Shown here: one piece after another, positions 11,598 to 23,200 of the stretch | Position numbering within the stretch: the first letter of the stretch is position 1 | Layout of the letters: every line of letters begins with the position of its first letter | Source of the DNA: Blastomussa wellsi | Lineage: Eukaryota > Cnidaria > Anthozoa > Scleractinia > Plerogyridae | NCBI GenBank assembly: GCA_947652115.1 | Contig: OX393563.1 | Location: forward strand, 28,370,656 to 28,434,655 | Reading direction: 5' to 3' | DNA length: 64,000 bases | Translations under genes and position numbers: made by a program | The notes under the pieces: model-generated | What the model was told of the DNA's origin: nothing | What the model saw: the letters and a program-made list of their open reading frames with translations, nothing else | The model's database searches: none

Positions 11598-11788
11598 ATA
11601 ACAATATAATTTGGTTTTATCAACTGGGTTGATAATGTCAATTGGCCACCGTAAAGAGATTCAAGAGCTGACGTTTCGAGGATTCGCTCCGACGAAGGGC
11701 TAACGCTCGAAACGTGAGCTCTTGAATCTCTTTACGGTGGCCAATTGACATTATCAACCCAGTTGATAAAACCAAATTATATTGTTAT
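11598..11788. mobile_element. near-perfect foldback MITE (~191 bp)
   Basis: The arms ATAACAATATAATTTGG...GTAAAGAGATTCAAGAGCT and their inverse match almost perfectly over ~70 bp. The loop contains a second inverted pair, ACGTTTCGAGGATTCG versus CTAACGCTCGAAACGT. This belongs to an abundant palindromic repeat type in marine invertebrate genomes (recalled, not searched). Confidence 0.85.
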
Positions 11789-11790
11789 AC

Positions 11791-11835
<45 letters not shown>

Positions 11836-11989
11836 CTATTAACTGTTGGATAACATTAGAGAATTCAAATGATCCGTTTGTATTCCTGTCCCAAGTCAAA
11901 TGCAATATAAAACATACGATCAGTCCAACACTTAGCTCAATAACTTGCTTAAACCTGCAAACTTTTTAGGTTGGTGTTGCAGTTCAAAC

Positions 11990-12524
11990 ATGGAATTCAA
12001 ATTTAATGTGTGCCTCTTGTGGATTATGTTGGGGACCATTTACGTGCAGTATGGTGAGTCTTTACGGCGGTGGCAAACGAGGAGACATTGTTGCAAATGA
12101 GGATTTGTTGCGCGCGCAAACGCGGAGAAACATTTATTTTTCGGACGCAAAATGTTTCTGAATAAAATCAGAAACATTTTTTGTGTCTCGGACACAAAAT
12201 TTGTTTCCGGAACAATGTTGCGTGGGCAAACAGGAAAAATTTGTGGCTGCAACAATGTATCCTCGTTCACGCCGCCTTAACGTTCGTTTGTTGTCTGCTG
12301 GCATTGACGTGTATGTCATGTTAATCACATGTATGCCATGTTGCTTTAGGCACTAAAAAAATTTTATTCTGCTTTTAGGTACGGTCTGCGTGAGTCTGAT
12401 CGACGGTCATCTGTGGTACAACTGGCTTTTGTCCAGAAGCTTAAGGTTATACATTCTGCGGGTACTCGACGGAAATGTGGGGGCATTACCCAATACACTG
12501 CTGTTGCTACTGACAGCTGAATAA
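11990..12524 (+). CDS. possible two-exon gene for a small secreted peptide (69 aa if spliced as read)
   Basis: Exon 1 (11990-12053) begins with ATG and encodes a basic N-terminus followed by a hydrophobic core (VCLLWIMLGTIYV), the form of a signal peptide. It ends one base into a codon at the strong donor GTGAGT. The next good acceptor, TTCTGCTTTTAG at 12367-12378, opens exon 2 (12379-12524), whose first two bases complete the split codon; it reads 48 codons to TAA. The intron contains a MITE (12062-12278). Exon 2 is hydrophobic and poor in Cys, so it does not look like a typical cysteine-rich peptide. It could instead be the first exon of a longer gene whose other exons are lost or not recognised. 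Splice signals and phase support it, but there is no family match. Confidence 0.35.
12062..12278. mobile_element. MITE inside a candidate intron
   Basis: Left end CGGCGGTGGCAAACGAGGAGACATTGTTGCA-type sequence and the inverse at the right (TGCAACAATGTATCCTCGTTCACGCCGCC) bound ~215 bp, with TTA/TAA at the outer edges. This would fit a PIF/Harbinger-type 3-bp target. The interior has further ACATTGTTGC and AAATTTGT words in both orientations. Confidence 0.6.
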
Positions 12525-12904
12525 GTATGAAACACATTATAATTGTAACCCCGGCCCGTCAGTGAAATTTTAGTCTAATCATAAAAACTTTCCTTTTTCA
12601 CCTGACTATAAAGTGAAATTTTCGCATCGTCGTAATAGTTTCTTTTTGTTTAGCTAACTATAATGAACGGCCAGTGGAGATATGACATGCAGATTCGTGG
12701 ACTCCCTTGTCGCTGTTCCTTTACTTTCAATGAAAAATGATGATTATTAAGTTCTTCTCGTACTTGATAAAAATGCGAAAGTGACAGAGGAAAAGCTTAT
12801 TTATTACCATTCTCGCAACAGTGAAAACCAAAGCTGTTACTGACATTGATTCACTTTTCTGTCCCAGTTTTCTGGAATATTCTGTGAGTACAGGAATAAC
12901 AAAT

Positions 12905-13010
12905 TTAATATCATGGGTGACAAATTACTCCTTCATTTTGGCGCCAACTTCCAGCGTAAATTTGTGATTTCACATAGCAGAGGGGCATTTGTCTGCGCAT
13001 GTTCCGTAGA
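12905..13010 (+). repeat. repeat copy A, inverted relative to 16325-16445
   Basis: Contains CATGGGTGA, TTTTGGCG, TTTCACAT and CAGAGGGGCATTTGTCTGCGCATG in that order; the same order recurs on the opposite strand at 16325-16445. The pair could be the terminal inverted repeats of a ~3.5-kb element or two independent repeat copies. Confidence 0.55.
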
Positions 13011-14778
13011 GAATACTTTGAGGAGAGTAACCGCTGATATGCGCCTGCATCGCGCATATTAAAAAATGGCGGAAGAAGTGAAATTCGCGGAAACTTTCCG
13101 CTATTATTGACGTAGTCGTTCTTTTTCACTGTATGAATCGTGTAAAAGTGAGGGGAGGTCAGAAAATTGAGGTTGTCTGGCGTGCTGGAGAAAATCGCTA
13201 GAGTCCGTTCCAGAAGGCACAAGCATAAACGGACCTGACTTCGAATCTTGGGAGAGCTTCAGAATTCAGGGCCAATTCGTGTTACAAACACAAACAGGAA
13301 TATCACATCATGCTAGTGCTGTATTAAATTATAACTGAGCAGTTAAAGTATATTACTGTCCATAAACCTTTTGTGCTCTCTTGCAATTGCAAAAATAATG
13401 TTTGTTGACATGAATCTAGTAAGGAAACACAAGGAAAGAAAGTTGTGCTATAGGCAATGAGGATATGGTAGTTAAATCAAAGGATAGGTTCTTTATCAAT
13501 TATGTGGAAAAAATTAAAAATAGTATCAGAAAGTACAGTAAATGTTTACATCTGTGTTAATCTCATTTTCCTGTGAAAGATTTAATTTTACTGGCAGCAT
13601 TCACCTCAGAACTGAGAGGCTAGTATCAGATGTGGAAGACACCAATATAACATAAAATCAATTTTGGATTTCAAATGCCATGTTCTGGGCATGCACCTAC
13701 CCCTGACATACTGCCTCGAAGAACCCCAGCACTCAACAATTACATCACGTGTGAAGTGGATACAAATAAGACAGGTTGTTGCTTGATGGGCTGCCAGTAG
13801 CACAGAGTAATGTCCTTAGAGACTGATATTTTCTGGATCTTTTTTTCAAGTAAGGCAACTTTCATCTGAGCTTTTGGCTCCTACAAATTTGCCTCTTATC
13901 TTCTTGTGTTATAAGTATGTCAGCCTCAACCCCACCTCCCACTGGCAATATATGCATCAGCCAAACAATGTTATAATAATTTCAGGTGCATATACATGTA
14001 AGAGAGTATTAAAAGAAACATACTAGTGCAAACTTTTTAACTGTATTTTCCAAAACTTTTTCTTATTTATATATTAATTTTTTTATGTGACAATCAGTGC
14101 TTGAATGCTAAATGTTGTCATACATTTTGTTGGCCTGAGGCAATCATCAGACAGTCATCCATCGGCATTAACAACATAACTGGTAGTATGTCAGTAAGGA
14201 TGAAAAAATAGGTTCGTAATATCATCGATACTCACAATTTTATACAATAAAAAATAGTTTATTATTCAATGTACATCTCATAGATTTAAATGAGTGATTT
14301 ACAACTGTAACACAATTTGTTATTCCTTGATACTGATTGACCATGACATTATATATATTTAGCTTCAATTATTCATATAACTATGTCATGTTAAGAGATG
14401 CTTTCCTCGATTATCCTTGACAATTTATATCTTACTGTCACTGAGGTTTTTAGGTCATGCCCTACTGAATTGTATGACCCTACTAATGTCTTGTGGCCCT
14501 GCTGTTGCTTTTAATGATCACTTGCATCTTCACTTATCAAAATCTTGGATTATGGTGCATTCATTCATGGTTCAATCAACAGAGGCCTGAAATTTAAAAG
14601 CTGAAAAGAACACCTAAGAGACAGTCTTTTAACATTGCCTTTACATAAAATATTACATGGGGGATGTAGGACCTTCATAACTCTGTTTTGTTTGTGGCAA
14701 AGTTTATAAATGGTACTATTTGTGACCCATGCCTATGAAACATTGCAAAAATACTTTCAAGTATATATTTAACAAATA
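13010..14778. other. no recognisable feature
   Basis: AT-rich sequence between two repeat copies. Only short unsupported frames (for example 13606-13803 minus). Confidence 0.5.
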
Positions 14779-14947
14779 AAGAAGCCTAAGCCATGTATTA
14801 TACTGTCACAAAACACGCCGGGCATTTGAGAACACGAGGGAAATGTAGAAACGCGAGCCGCAGGTGAGTGTTTTCTACATTTCTCGAGTGTTCTCAACTG
14901 TCCTGAGTGTTTTGTGACAGTATAATACATGGCTTAGGCTTCTTCAT
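14779..14947. mobile_element. foldback MITE overlapping the 3' end of a small ORF
   Basis: Left arm AAGAAGCCTAAGCCATGTATTATACTGTCACAAAACAC is repeated inverted and almost perfectly at the right. An inner pair, GAGAACACGAGGGAAATGTAG versus CTACATTTCTCGAGTGTTCTC, extends the hairpin. The right arm supplies the last ~18 codons of the minus-strand ORF that ends at 14894. Confidence 0.85.
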
Positions 14948-15133
14948 TTGCTTTATGATATATATTTTATACGCCGCGAGTAAAAACAACAAAGCAAGCA
15001 CGATCAATAAACTAAAGCAATTCAATTTCGCCTCTTCTACTTTCCTCTCGAACTTAGAAGCTTCTTCGACAATGTCTGCAGCTTGACTTAGAATTTTGTC
15101 CGGAATTTCTATATAGAAAATGTTCGCCGCCAT
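14894..15133 (-). CDS. hypothetical small single-pass membrane protein (79 aa)
   Basis: It starts at an ATG in good context (GCGGCGAACATT follows). It has an acidic amphipathic N-terminal half (residues ~1-38, with Ile/Glu/Lys periodicity), one strong transmembrane segment at about 40-58 (Leu/Val/Ala-rich), then a short basic tail. The last ~18 residues come from the palindromic element inserted here, so the native C-terminus was probably different. The family is not recognised; no upstream exon is needed because of the ATG, but introns cannot be excluded. It lies inside the region bounded by the inverted pair 12905-13010/16325-16445. Confidence 0.35.
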   Translation of the reverse strand: MAANIFYIEIPDKILSQAADIVEEASKFERKVEEAKLNCFSLLIVLALLFLLAAYKIYIIKQMKKPKPCIILSQNTQDS

Positions 15134-16324
15134 CCCTTGCGAATTTTCACTAGAAAGCTGACGAAAAACAAGAAAACACGCTTTTTCTATGTTTTATTCT
15201 CTGATAACAAATGTTATAAATTAAAATAAATTAAAAACATGAAGTCTTTGCTTAGAATTTTGGATATTTTCAAAAGCACAGTAAATAACAGAAAATCCAC
15301 TCTTACCTCTGTGTGCATTATTCCTTAGATGTATAACAGGTGTCTCTCCTGGGAGTCCTGAAACCCAAACAAACAGGGGCTGAAGGCACACATTCAACTC
15401 GCAAATACATGCCACCTATTTCCAAAATTTCATTCCTTTTACTTGGGTATCACATGTACAGCGTGTTCCAAAACATTTTCTTGTAATTTAAAACGGTTTA
15501 AACCAGCAGAAATCAGACTTCAATCTGCTCTCCAAACATTCCGCGGCATTCGTATCCTTGCCGTTGAGAAATAAAAATCAGGCGAGCTTCTATCGCTTAT
15601 CGTTTGGCAAGCCAGGGGCATTGTTACAAAATAGCTTTCGCCATACGGTTCGAAATCTACAAATACATGCACAAAACAGCCATCTTTGACTACGAAGGTC
15701 AACAGTTTCACTTAATAAAAGAAGGTGCAGACATTTTTCTTGGGTAAATAAACTAGACAGAATGAAACAGGAATAAATAAAGAACGGCTTAATGGTACTG
15801 TGAAACTTGTGGGCCCCTGGAATAAAAGAGATTTTCTCCAGTTTTTACTCATGCGAGCTGAAACTTGAAACTTGAAACTTGGGGGGCGTCGGAAAGAAAA
15901 TGCAAATTCACTGTAAATTGCAGGCAAAATCAAAAACATCATTTTTAAAAAGGGGTTATGTATCGGACGATCGTCTTTACAGTACAGTCTATGATTTAAA
16001 CCCATAAAATATCAACATCTTTAGACTAACCTTCAACGTTTCTCGTCTCATTTGGACATCTTGAACTTTTGTAAATCAAAATTGAAACTCCATCGGTTTG
16101 GGGATTTTTCGTGTTTTGTTCGTAGTTTGATCATCAAAATAACCTCATCCGAAGACACAGTAAACAATACGAGTATCCATCGTGTTAGAGACCTATGTAA
16201 ACGTGTTGTTCTCTTTCATTTTCCTTCATAAAACCTTTCCAAGTGCGTAGATCACCCAGTTGAAAATCCCCCGAAGGGCAATCACAAGCTGCAATGGCGC
16301 CGATGATCTCGAATTCGATTAATG
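15134..16324. other. no supported gene
   Basis: Short open frames on the minus strand (15221-15415, 15520-15711, 15712-16005) have no recognised motif. 15865-15885 has a small tandem GAAACTTGAAACTT repeat. Confidence 0.45.
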
Positions 16325-16445
16325 TGGCGCATGCGCAGACAAAATGCCCCTCTGTTATTTCACATGTGAAATTATAAAATTGCAACGCCAAAGTCAAACA
16401 CCCACGATTATGAGCGTCATTTTTCACCCATGTTATTTAAAGTTA
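16325..16445 (-). repeat. repeat copy B, inverted relative to 12905-13010
   Basis: The minus strand reads CATGGGTGAAAAATGAC, then TTTGGCG, TTTCACATGTGAAATA and CAGAGGGGCATTTTGTCTGCGCATG, paralleling copy A. Confidence 0.55.
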
Positions 16446-16877
16446 ATCTAATCGTATACTCGTGAAATTACGAAATAGTTTTACGCGCGTTTTGGCAAAA
16501 TTCTTTGGAAAAATTTTATCGCAGCGACAGAATTTTGTCTCTGCGACGTGTCGCACAAAATGAAATCAAATTTGTGTGACAGGTCGAAGCGACAAAGTGG
16601 GCGTAAACAGAGTTGTCGCAGCGTGTGTGAAAACGAGGCGAGAAATCGCAGCGCCATGTCGGCAGCGAGTTGTCGCCTCGTGTGTTCCGACGTAAAGGCT
16701 GAGGAAATTATAAGAATTTTGAGAAAACGCGCGTGAAATTATTTCCTAATTTCACACGTCACCATTTGATTACCCATACTTATTTTTCTTGTTCCAGTTA
16801 ACGCTGACAGACGCTTCTGATGGCGGAAATCATGACAGTCTTGACTTTAGAATAAAATTAAGAAGTTTTAAAGTGGG

Positions 16878-17233
16878 TGTAATCACAGGCGGCCCATACG
16901 TTGTAAGTGATTCACGTGACAATATGTAAGAGAATATATGAGAAAAGGTGGAAAATTGCCCTAAATTCTACTTGTGGAAAAGAATACAAATATAAATGAC
17001 TTAACGTGTGTTTTACTTGCGTTATTTTGATGTCTCTGTGTTCCTGGGGTCGATTTAAAGACATTTCACAGAGACATCAAAATAACGCGAGTAAAACCCA
17101 AGTTACGTCATTTTTATCTGTATTCTTTTCCACACGTAGAATTCACGGCAATTTTCGAACCTTTCTTGTACATTCTCCGCTTACATTATGGCACGTAAAT
17201 CACATACAACGTATGCGTCGCCTGCGGTGTAAT
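16878..17233. mobile_element. long foldback element (~355 bp)
   Basis: The outer arm reads CATACGTTGTAAGTGATTCACGTG and the inverse at the right CACGTAAATCACATACAACGTATG. Inner arms around TGTGGAAAAGAATACA and CGTTATTTTGATGTCTCTGTG are also mirrored, leaving a loop near 17045-17060. Frames inside (17006-17269) are by-products. Confidence 0.75.
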
Positions 17234-17851
17234 TTCAGTACCATGAGCTTAAGGGAAAATAAAGACTGAATCATACAGAAATGTTTGTCTCTGCCCTTAT
17301 AATTTTAAATTATTATAGTAAAAGGTAAGATATGTTTGAAATTATAAAATAACTCAAAAACGTAAATACAAATAATTTTAAATGGAGGACAAATAATTTT
17401 AAACGGAGTTTATTGTCACATTTACCAAAATAAATATTCCCGCCCACCGCACCTGAAGCGAACGATCTTACAAGAACAGAAAGCACTTAACCTAAAGTAA
17501 TGAAAAGGACGGTGATAAACAGATTTTGTTTTCACTGGGATGACAATATTTTCAGCTGTCTATTCACCCAAACTCAATTAATGTACTTGGAAATCTTATT
17601 TGTGCTTGAAAAACAACTATAAATTGGACGTGATAAAATTTCGACAAAAACTTTTGTTCGCGCTTGAATCAATATGGAAACTAATCCCTTCCGTTGCTTT
17701 TTTTAAGCTCTGTCATTCAACCAAAAAGCGAAGAATTGTGGGCTTCGTGGTCTTTGGCATAAGTATCATAGATATAGACTTAGCCAAGCCTATAAACGGA
17801 GCTCCAAGATATTTATTTATTTATTAATGAGAGGCGTCATTAATTAGTGAG
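17234..17851. other. no recognisable feature
   Basis: AT-rich; 17815-17826 is a short (TTTA)n run. Nothing else supported. Confidence 0.5.
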
Positions 17852-18155
17852 AGGCGTGGTGGCCTAATGATTAGTGCGTCAGACTCCAGATTCGGTAGTC
17901 CTGGCTCGAGCCTCGACTGGGGCACTGTGTTGCGTTCTTGAGCAACACACTTTACTCTCACGTGCAGTGTCTCTCTTCATCCAGATGAATAAATGGGTAC
18001 AGGCGAAATATTGCTGAAGGTAACCCTGCGAGGGACTTGCATCCCATCCAGGTTATCCAGGGGGGAGTAGAAATATTCCTAGCTGCTTAATGCTACTGAA
18101 ACCGGGATAGGCTCCGGCAGTATGGGCCACTGGGCACGAGGCTTGAACCTTAAAA
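17852..18155 (+). repeat. tRNA-derived SINE (~300 bp)
   Basis: The 5' end resembles a tRNA gene with an A box (TGGCCTAATGATTAGTGCG) and a B box-like CTGGCTCGAGCCTCG ~40 bp later, as in pol III-transcribed SINEs. A non-tRNA body follows with the block ACCGGGATAGGCTCCGGCAG and TGGGCCACTGGGC, a form common to cnidarian and other invertebrate SINEs. The short A-containing tail ends near 18155. Confidence 0.7.
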
Positions 18156-18547
18156 GCATAAAATGTGAAGCTCTGATATCTTTCAGGCTTCCTTGTTCCA
18201 ACTGCTTAAATTGTAAATTCCCTCGATGGCCATTTCTCACTTTCATCCACATCCACAGTTTGCTTGCAGTAAGCTCCACTTGGATTTACTTGTGGTTATG
18301 TTTAATTTTTGGGGATAGTTCGCAGCTCTCTAGAACCTCTAATTTCATTGGATCTTAATAGCACGCAGCTCTATTGTTTTAGGGATAGGGTCCATTGTTG
18401 CTGTTGTTTATAATTTTTTCAGCCAATTTTGTGGGACCTTGTAAAGAGCTGCGTACCGCCCCTATTGTGGTTTGGCTGACACTGAAAAAGTACTACATAA
18501 ACTTAGCCCTGTAGTATTTAAAGTTGCAAAGTTGGGGTCCTTACAGC
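18156..18547. other. no recognisable feature
   Basis: Open frames in both directions (18079-18358) overlap the SINE end and are unsupported. Confidence 0.45.
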
Positions 18548-18672
18548 TGGCGCTCTGATAGTGTAGTGGATAGATGTCTACTTCTTGAATCGTGTGTCCC
18601 GAGATCGACTCCCGGTGTCCCATATCAAAATATCTTCCTCTTTGCTTAAATTTAAAAAAAAAAAAACTAAGT
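18548..18672 (+). repeat. tRNA-like SINE or tRNA pseudogene with poly(A)
   Basis: A-box-like TGATAGTGTAGTGGATAG is followed ~45 bp later by B-box-like GAGATCGACTCCCGG, then a short body and a pure A tract (18653-18666). The spacing is that of a tRNA, but the arms do not pair cleanly as a functional tRNA, and the A tail indicates retroposition. Confidence 0.5.
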
Positions 18673-19004
18673 GTCGTCTTTATTACATTTTCAAAACACC
18701 AAAGGCTGGTTCTCACTAGCGCATAAGCATAAGCCAAACATAAGCATAACATAAGCATAAGCAAATGAGAAAACCCGCGACACAAGCATAAGCATAAGAA
18801 TAAGCATAAGCAAAGGAAAAACGAACATGTTTGTTTTTCTTATGTCGGCTTGTGCTTATGCTTATGCTTATGTCGCAGTTTTCACAAGTGAGAATGGCGC
18901 CGACCATGGACGAGGGCGACCATCGACGAGTAAAGACGTACGTGTTTTCCTCCCGTGCTGTTCTTCGACGAAATTTCAGCATTTTATGTCCATGTGCTTA
19001 GTCT

Positions 19005-19867
19005 ATGGCGCAATGCTATAAACGCAAAGAGAGATTAAGTTTTGATAGTGATATTTCCTCTCCTGAAGGAAAAAAGATTTGCGAGAGCCCACGTTCTGAC
19101 CCAAATATAAACACAGCAAGTGACGAAGGCGAAGACGACCAAGTGTTGGAAGCGCTGAATATGACAGAAAGGATTGCCTCACAGCTAGAAATGATCTGCC
19201 AAACGCTTGCAAGCGTTGAAAATAGACTACAGAAGCTCGAAGGTATATTTGAACGTTTCTCTGGTTTGGAGAGGTCGGTTAATAGCCTTCAAACTGGACT
19301 GAGCGCGCTAAGCGAGAAGTCGAGAATAATAGAAGAGAAGACGAATTGTATTGAAAAGGCAATGGAGTTCGAAAACGCCGAAATCGAGGAGCTAAAGAAG
19401 AAAGACAAGAAGAATGAAGATAAAATCAAAGAGCTTGAGAAAACAAGAGAAAATTGAGAGAAGAAGAAAATTTACGTCTCTTTGGAATACCCGAATCTAC
19501 TACCGCCGCTGAGAACACATTTGAAGTGATGCGTAATTTTCTTAAAGAAGAGTTGGATTTGGAAAACGCAGATAATATTGAATTTCAGAGAGCTCATCGA
19601 ATTGGCAAGAAGAAGATGGGTGAAGCCAGGCCAGTTATTGTTCGTTTCTTAAAGTTTCCAGAACGTGAGCTGGTTTTTAGAAAAGCGCGTGAGCTGGAGA
19701 GCGATACCGAGGTAAAGGTCTATTCAGATCTCCCCAAGGAAATTAGTGAAAGAAGAAAAAAGCAATGGCCAAGGCTAAAGAAAGCAAGGGAAGAAGGAAC
19801 GATAGCATTTTTTAGCAAACCCGAGCCTGACAAATTGTTTATTGACGGACAGTTTGTTCCTCTGTAG
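19005..19867 (+). pseudogene. L1/Tx1-type LINE ORF1 protein (frameshifted)
   Basis: The first part (19005-19457) has a basic N-terminus and then a long heptad-rich coiled coil (about residues 45-150, Leu/Glu/Lys-rich). The second part (starting 19454 in another frame) opens with ENLRLFGIPE and continues with EFQRAHRIG, RPVIVRFLKF and FRKARELE, the hallmarks of the L1 ORF1p RNA-binding RRM-like and C-terminal domains. The two parts overlap by four bases at the frame change, within a run of GAA/GAGA repeats, so a one-base indel is the likely cause. ORF1p coats LINE RNA as a trimer and acts as a nucleic-acid chaperone. Because of the break this copy would make only the coiled coil. Confidence 0.8.
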
Positions 19868-20241
19868 ATTGAACTCTGAGTTTTTTTTTTTTTTTCTTTA
19901 GGAACGGTTTCTCTACAGATTGAATTTCTTTTTATTTTTAGTTGATCTTGTAGTTGTTTTTTTTTTGTAACGGGAGGATTGCGTAAGATCATTTGAATCC
20001 AAATAATTGTTCCATTCTCCGAGGCAGCTCTAAGGTGCTAATTACTCAGCTGCCATTTATTTTCTTTGTATAAGACATTGTTGTGTAATGTCCCTTATTT
20101 GTTGCTTCTTTTGTTTACCATGTTGTTGTGTAGAAACCTCTTGTGACCTCTGTAGTTACCAAATATTAATTTATGCGCAGTTGCAACGCGAGATACTTGT
20201 ATGCATAACTAGTTTCAATTGACCCATTCGAGAAGGAGTAC

Positions 20242-23200
20242 ATAAATTTTAAATTACTTTCTTTTAATGTCCGAGGGATTCGTTCCCCGACAAAGAGGAA
20301 AGCTCTTTTCACCTGGCTTAATGAGCGAAAGTACGATATCATTTTCCTTCAAGAAACCTACAGCACCGTAGATGTTGAAGATATCTGGAAGACGCAATGG
20401 CAAGGTAAGCTTCATTTTGCTCATGGTTCTAATCACAGTTGTGGGGTAATGATTTTGGTGAGAAGTGACCTTGATTTTAGCCTAAAATCCGATAATTTGG
20501 ATACTGAGGGCCGCTCAATTATAATGGAAGCTGAGGTACAAGGTTCGTTATTTTTGTTTGTCAATATTTATGCTCCCAACAAGGTTCAAGACCAATGCCG
20601 TTTTTTTGAAAATTTAAATAAAAACATTGAAGATTTCATTGCTAACAAAGAGCATAGGATAATTGTAGGGGGAGACTTCAACGTCACACTGGACTCTGAT
20701 CTTGATTGCTCCGGCGGAAAACCTTTTAGAAAAGAATCTGTCAAACAAATTCAAGACTTGTGTCTCGATTTTGATTTAGTAGACATTTGGCGAATTCGAA
20801 ATCCGGAATGTAAACGTTTTACGTGGAGGCAAAAAAATCCTTTCATTCAGCGAAGACTTGACTATTGGCTAATCAACGATTCTTCTCAAGATGATATTGA
20901 GAAATCTGATATTATTCCTTCGATCAACTCTGATCACTCGGCAATTCTTCTTCATCTTAATAGCTTAGACAAACCGGATTATGGTCCCTCTTTTTGGAAA
21001 TTTAATGCTAGTCTCACTGATGATGACGATTTTGTCACATTGATAAATGAAAGTGTGCCTATGTGGTTAAACGAATTCGTTGAAGTCACAGATAAAAGAC
21101 TGTTATGGGATTTAATCAAGTACAGGATTAGACAAGTTTCAATTAAGTATAGTAAAGAGAAGGCGCTCAAAAGAAGAAAAAAGATTTCTGATCTTGAGAC
21201 CTCTCTAAGGATTTGCGAAGAAAAGTGCAATGAGTCTCCAACCTTTGAAAATCAGGAAGAGCTTGAAATGTTGAAAATGGAATATGATTCTATTTATGAA
21301 CAGATAGCAAAAGGAGCCATTATTCGATCAAAAGCCACTTGGTACGAGAAAGGCGAAAAAAGCAATAAGTATTTTCTAAACCTGGAAACGCACAAAAAAG
21401 CTAAAAGCTCTGTTCGCAAAGTCTTTAACAATGAAGGTGTGCTAATTACAGATCCTAAAAAAATTCTACAGGAGATACAAAATTTTTATTCAAATCTTTC
21501 TAAACGTGATCCTCTCACACCATCAGAAGATTTGTTAAACTCTTTTTTGAATAATTCTGAAATGCCGAAACTCACTAATAATGAGGCTCGAATCTGCGAT
21601 GGAAGATTAACAGTTGACGAGTGTTATAAGAGTCTTCAGCTATTCAAAAGCAACAAGTCACCAGGTAATTATGGATTAACGGCTGAATTCTATAGAGCTT
21701 TTTGGCACACTTTAGGAAATCTGATGGTAGACAGTTTAAACTATTCTTATGATTATGGCGAGTTGTCAAATTCCCAGAAGGAAGCCATTATTACCTTAAT
21801 TGAGAAAAAGGATAAAGACAAACGGGATTTATCGAATTGGAGACCAATCTCACTTATCAATGTGGACGTAAAAATAGGGTCAAAAGCTATTGCTAAAAGA
21901 TTAGAGAGTGTCTTACCAAATATCATACATTATAATCAATGTGCATATGTTAAGGGAAGAACTATTTTTGATGCAGGCAGAACGATAGAAGACGTCATGG
22001 AATTCTCAGAAAGGTATAATCTTGAGGGGAGAATGATTTGTATAGATTTCAGAAAAGCCTTCGATACTGTCAGTAGAGATTTTCTATTTCGCGCTCTAAC
22101 CTCTTTTGGTTTTGGTCCATCATTTTTGCAATGGATTCATACATTCTACAACAATATCTCAAGTTGTGTCATAAACAATGGTTTTTCTACTCAGCCCTTT
22201 GCAGTTGAAAGGGGAGTGAGACAAGGAGACCCCCTCTCTGCTTACTTGTTCATCATAGTGCTAGAAATTCTTTGTATTAGTGTACGTAGTAGCAAAGACA
22301 TTTGTGGTATTAAGGTAGACAATGAAGAGCTAAGATTAAGCCTTTTCGCAGATGACCTAACTGGTTTTTTGAAAGATGATCTTTCGCTTGTGAACTTTCT
22401 TAAGCTTATAGAAGATTACGGAATTTGTTCAGGCCTGAAGATCAACCACGATAAATCAGAAATAATGCTATTAGGCAACTGCTCTTCTACTCTAGAACAA
22501 GACAACTCCGTTTCATGCAACTTAAAAATTAAAAAAGTGGTTAAAATTCTGGGAGTGCACTTCACGTATGACCTTCGAACGAAACAAAAATTAAATGTTG
22601 ATGATCTAATTAGTTCCATTCAACAAAAACTACGAATTTGGAGGTGGAGGGACCTGACAATTATAGGAAGAATTCAAATTGTCAAAACCTTTATTATTCC
22701 TATTTTCCTATATCGCGCGAGTTTGATATCAGTAGATAGGGAATTTGTGAAAGATGTAAACAAAATTATCTTCGATTTTATCTGGAAGGGGAAGGACAAA
22801 ATCAAACGCGCTGCTCTTATTAGTGATATTGAAGATGGGGGACTTAAAGCCCCACATCTAGATTCTATAATAGAGACTCAGAGAATCCTTTGTTGCAAAA
22901 AATTGGCAAGTGATCAACCAAGCAATTGGAAAAAAATCCTACTGCACTATCTTGAACCTGTAGGTGGGAAACTTATCCTATGTTGCGATTTTGACTTGAA
23001 GAAACTGCCTGTGAAGCTTCCAGCATTTTATGAAGAATGCTTTAAAAGTTCGCAAAATGTTCGGCAGCAAACCACACGAGTGTACAGGATAAAAAAAGAG
23101 AAGATCTTTCAAAAGCTATCGTGTGGAATAATAAATTCATTTGTATCGGCGGCAAATCTGTTTATTTTAGAAATCTTGCAGAAAAGGGAATTCTTCGAAT

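Noticed and set aside
17852..17930. Functional tRNA gene
   Set aside because: A and B boxes are present but the sequence continues into a SINE body; arms do not pair as a tRNA.
19440..19470. Programmed frameshift in LINE ORF1
   Set aside because: No slippery heptamer is visible, and ORF2 of the same copy also carries random-looking breaks, so a simple indel is more likely.
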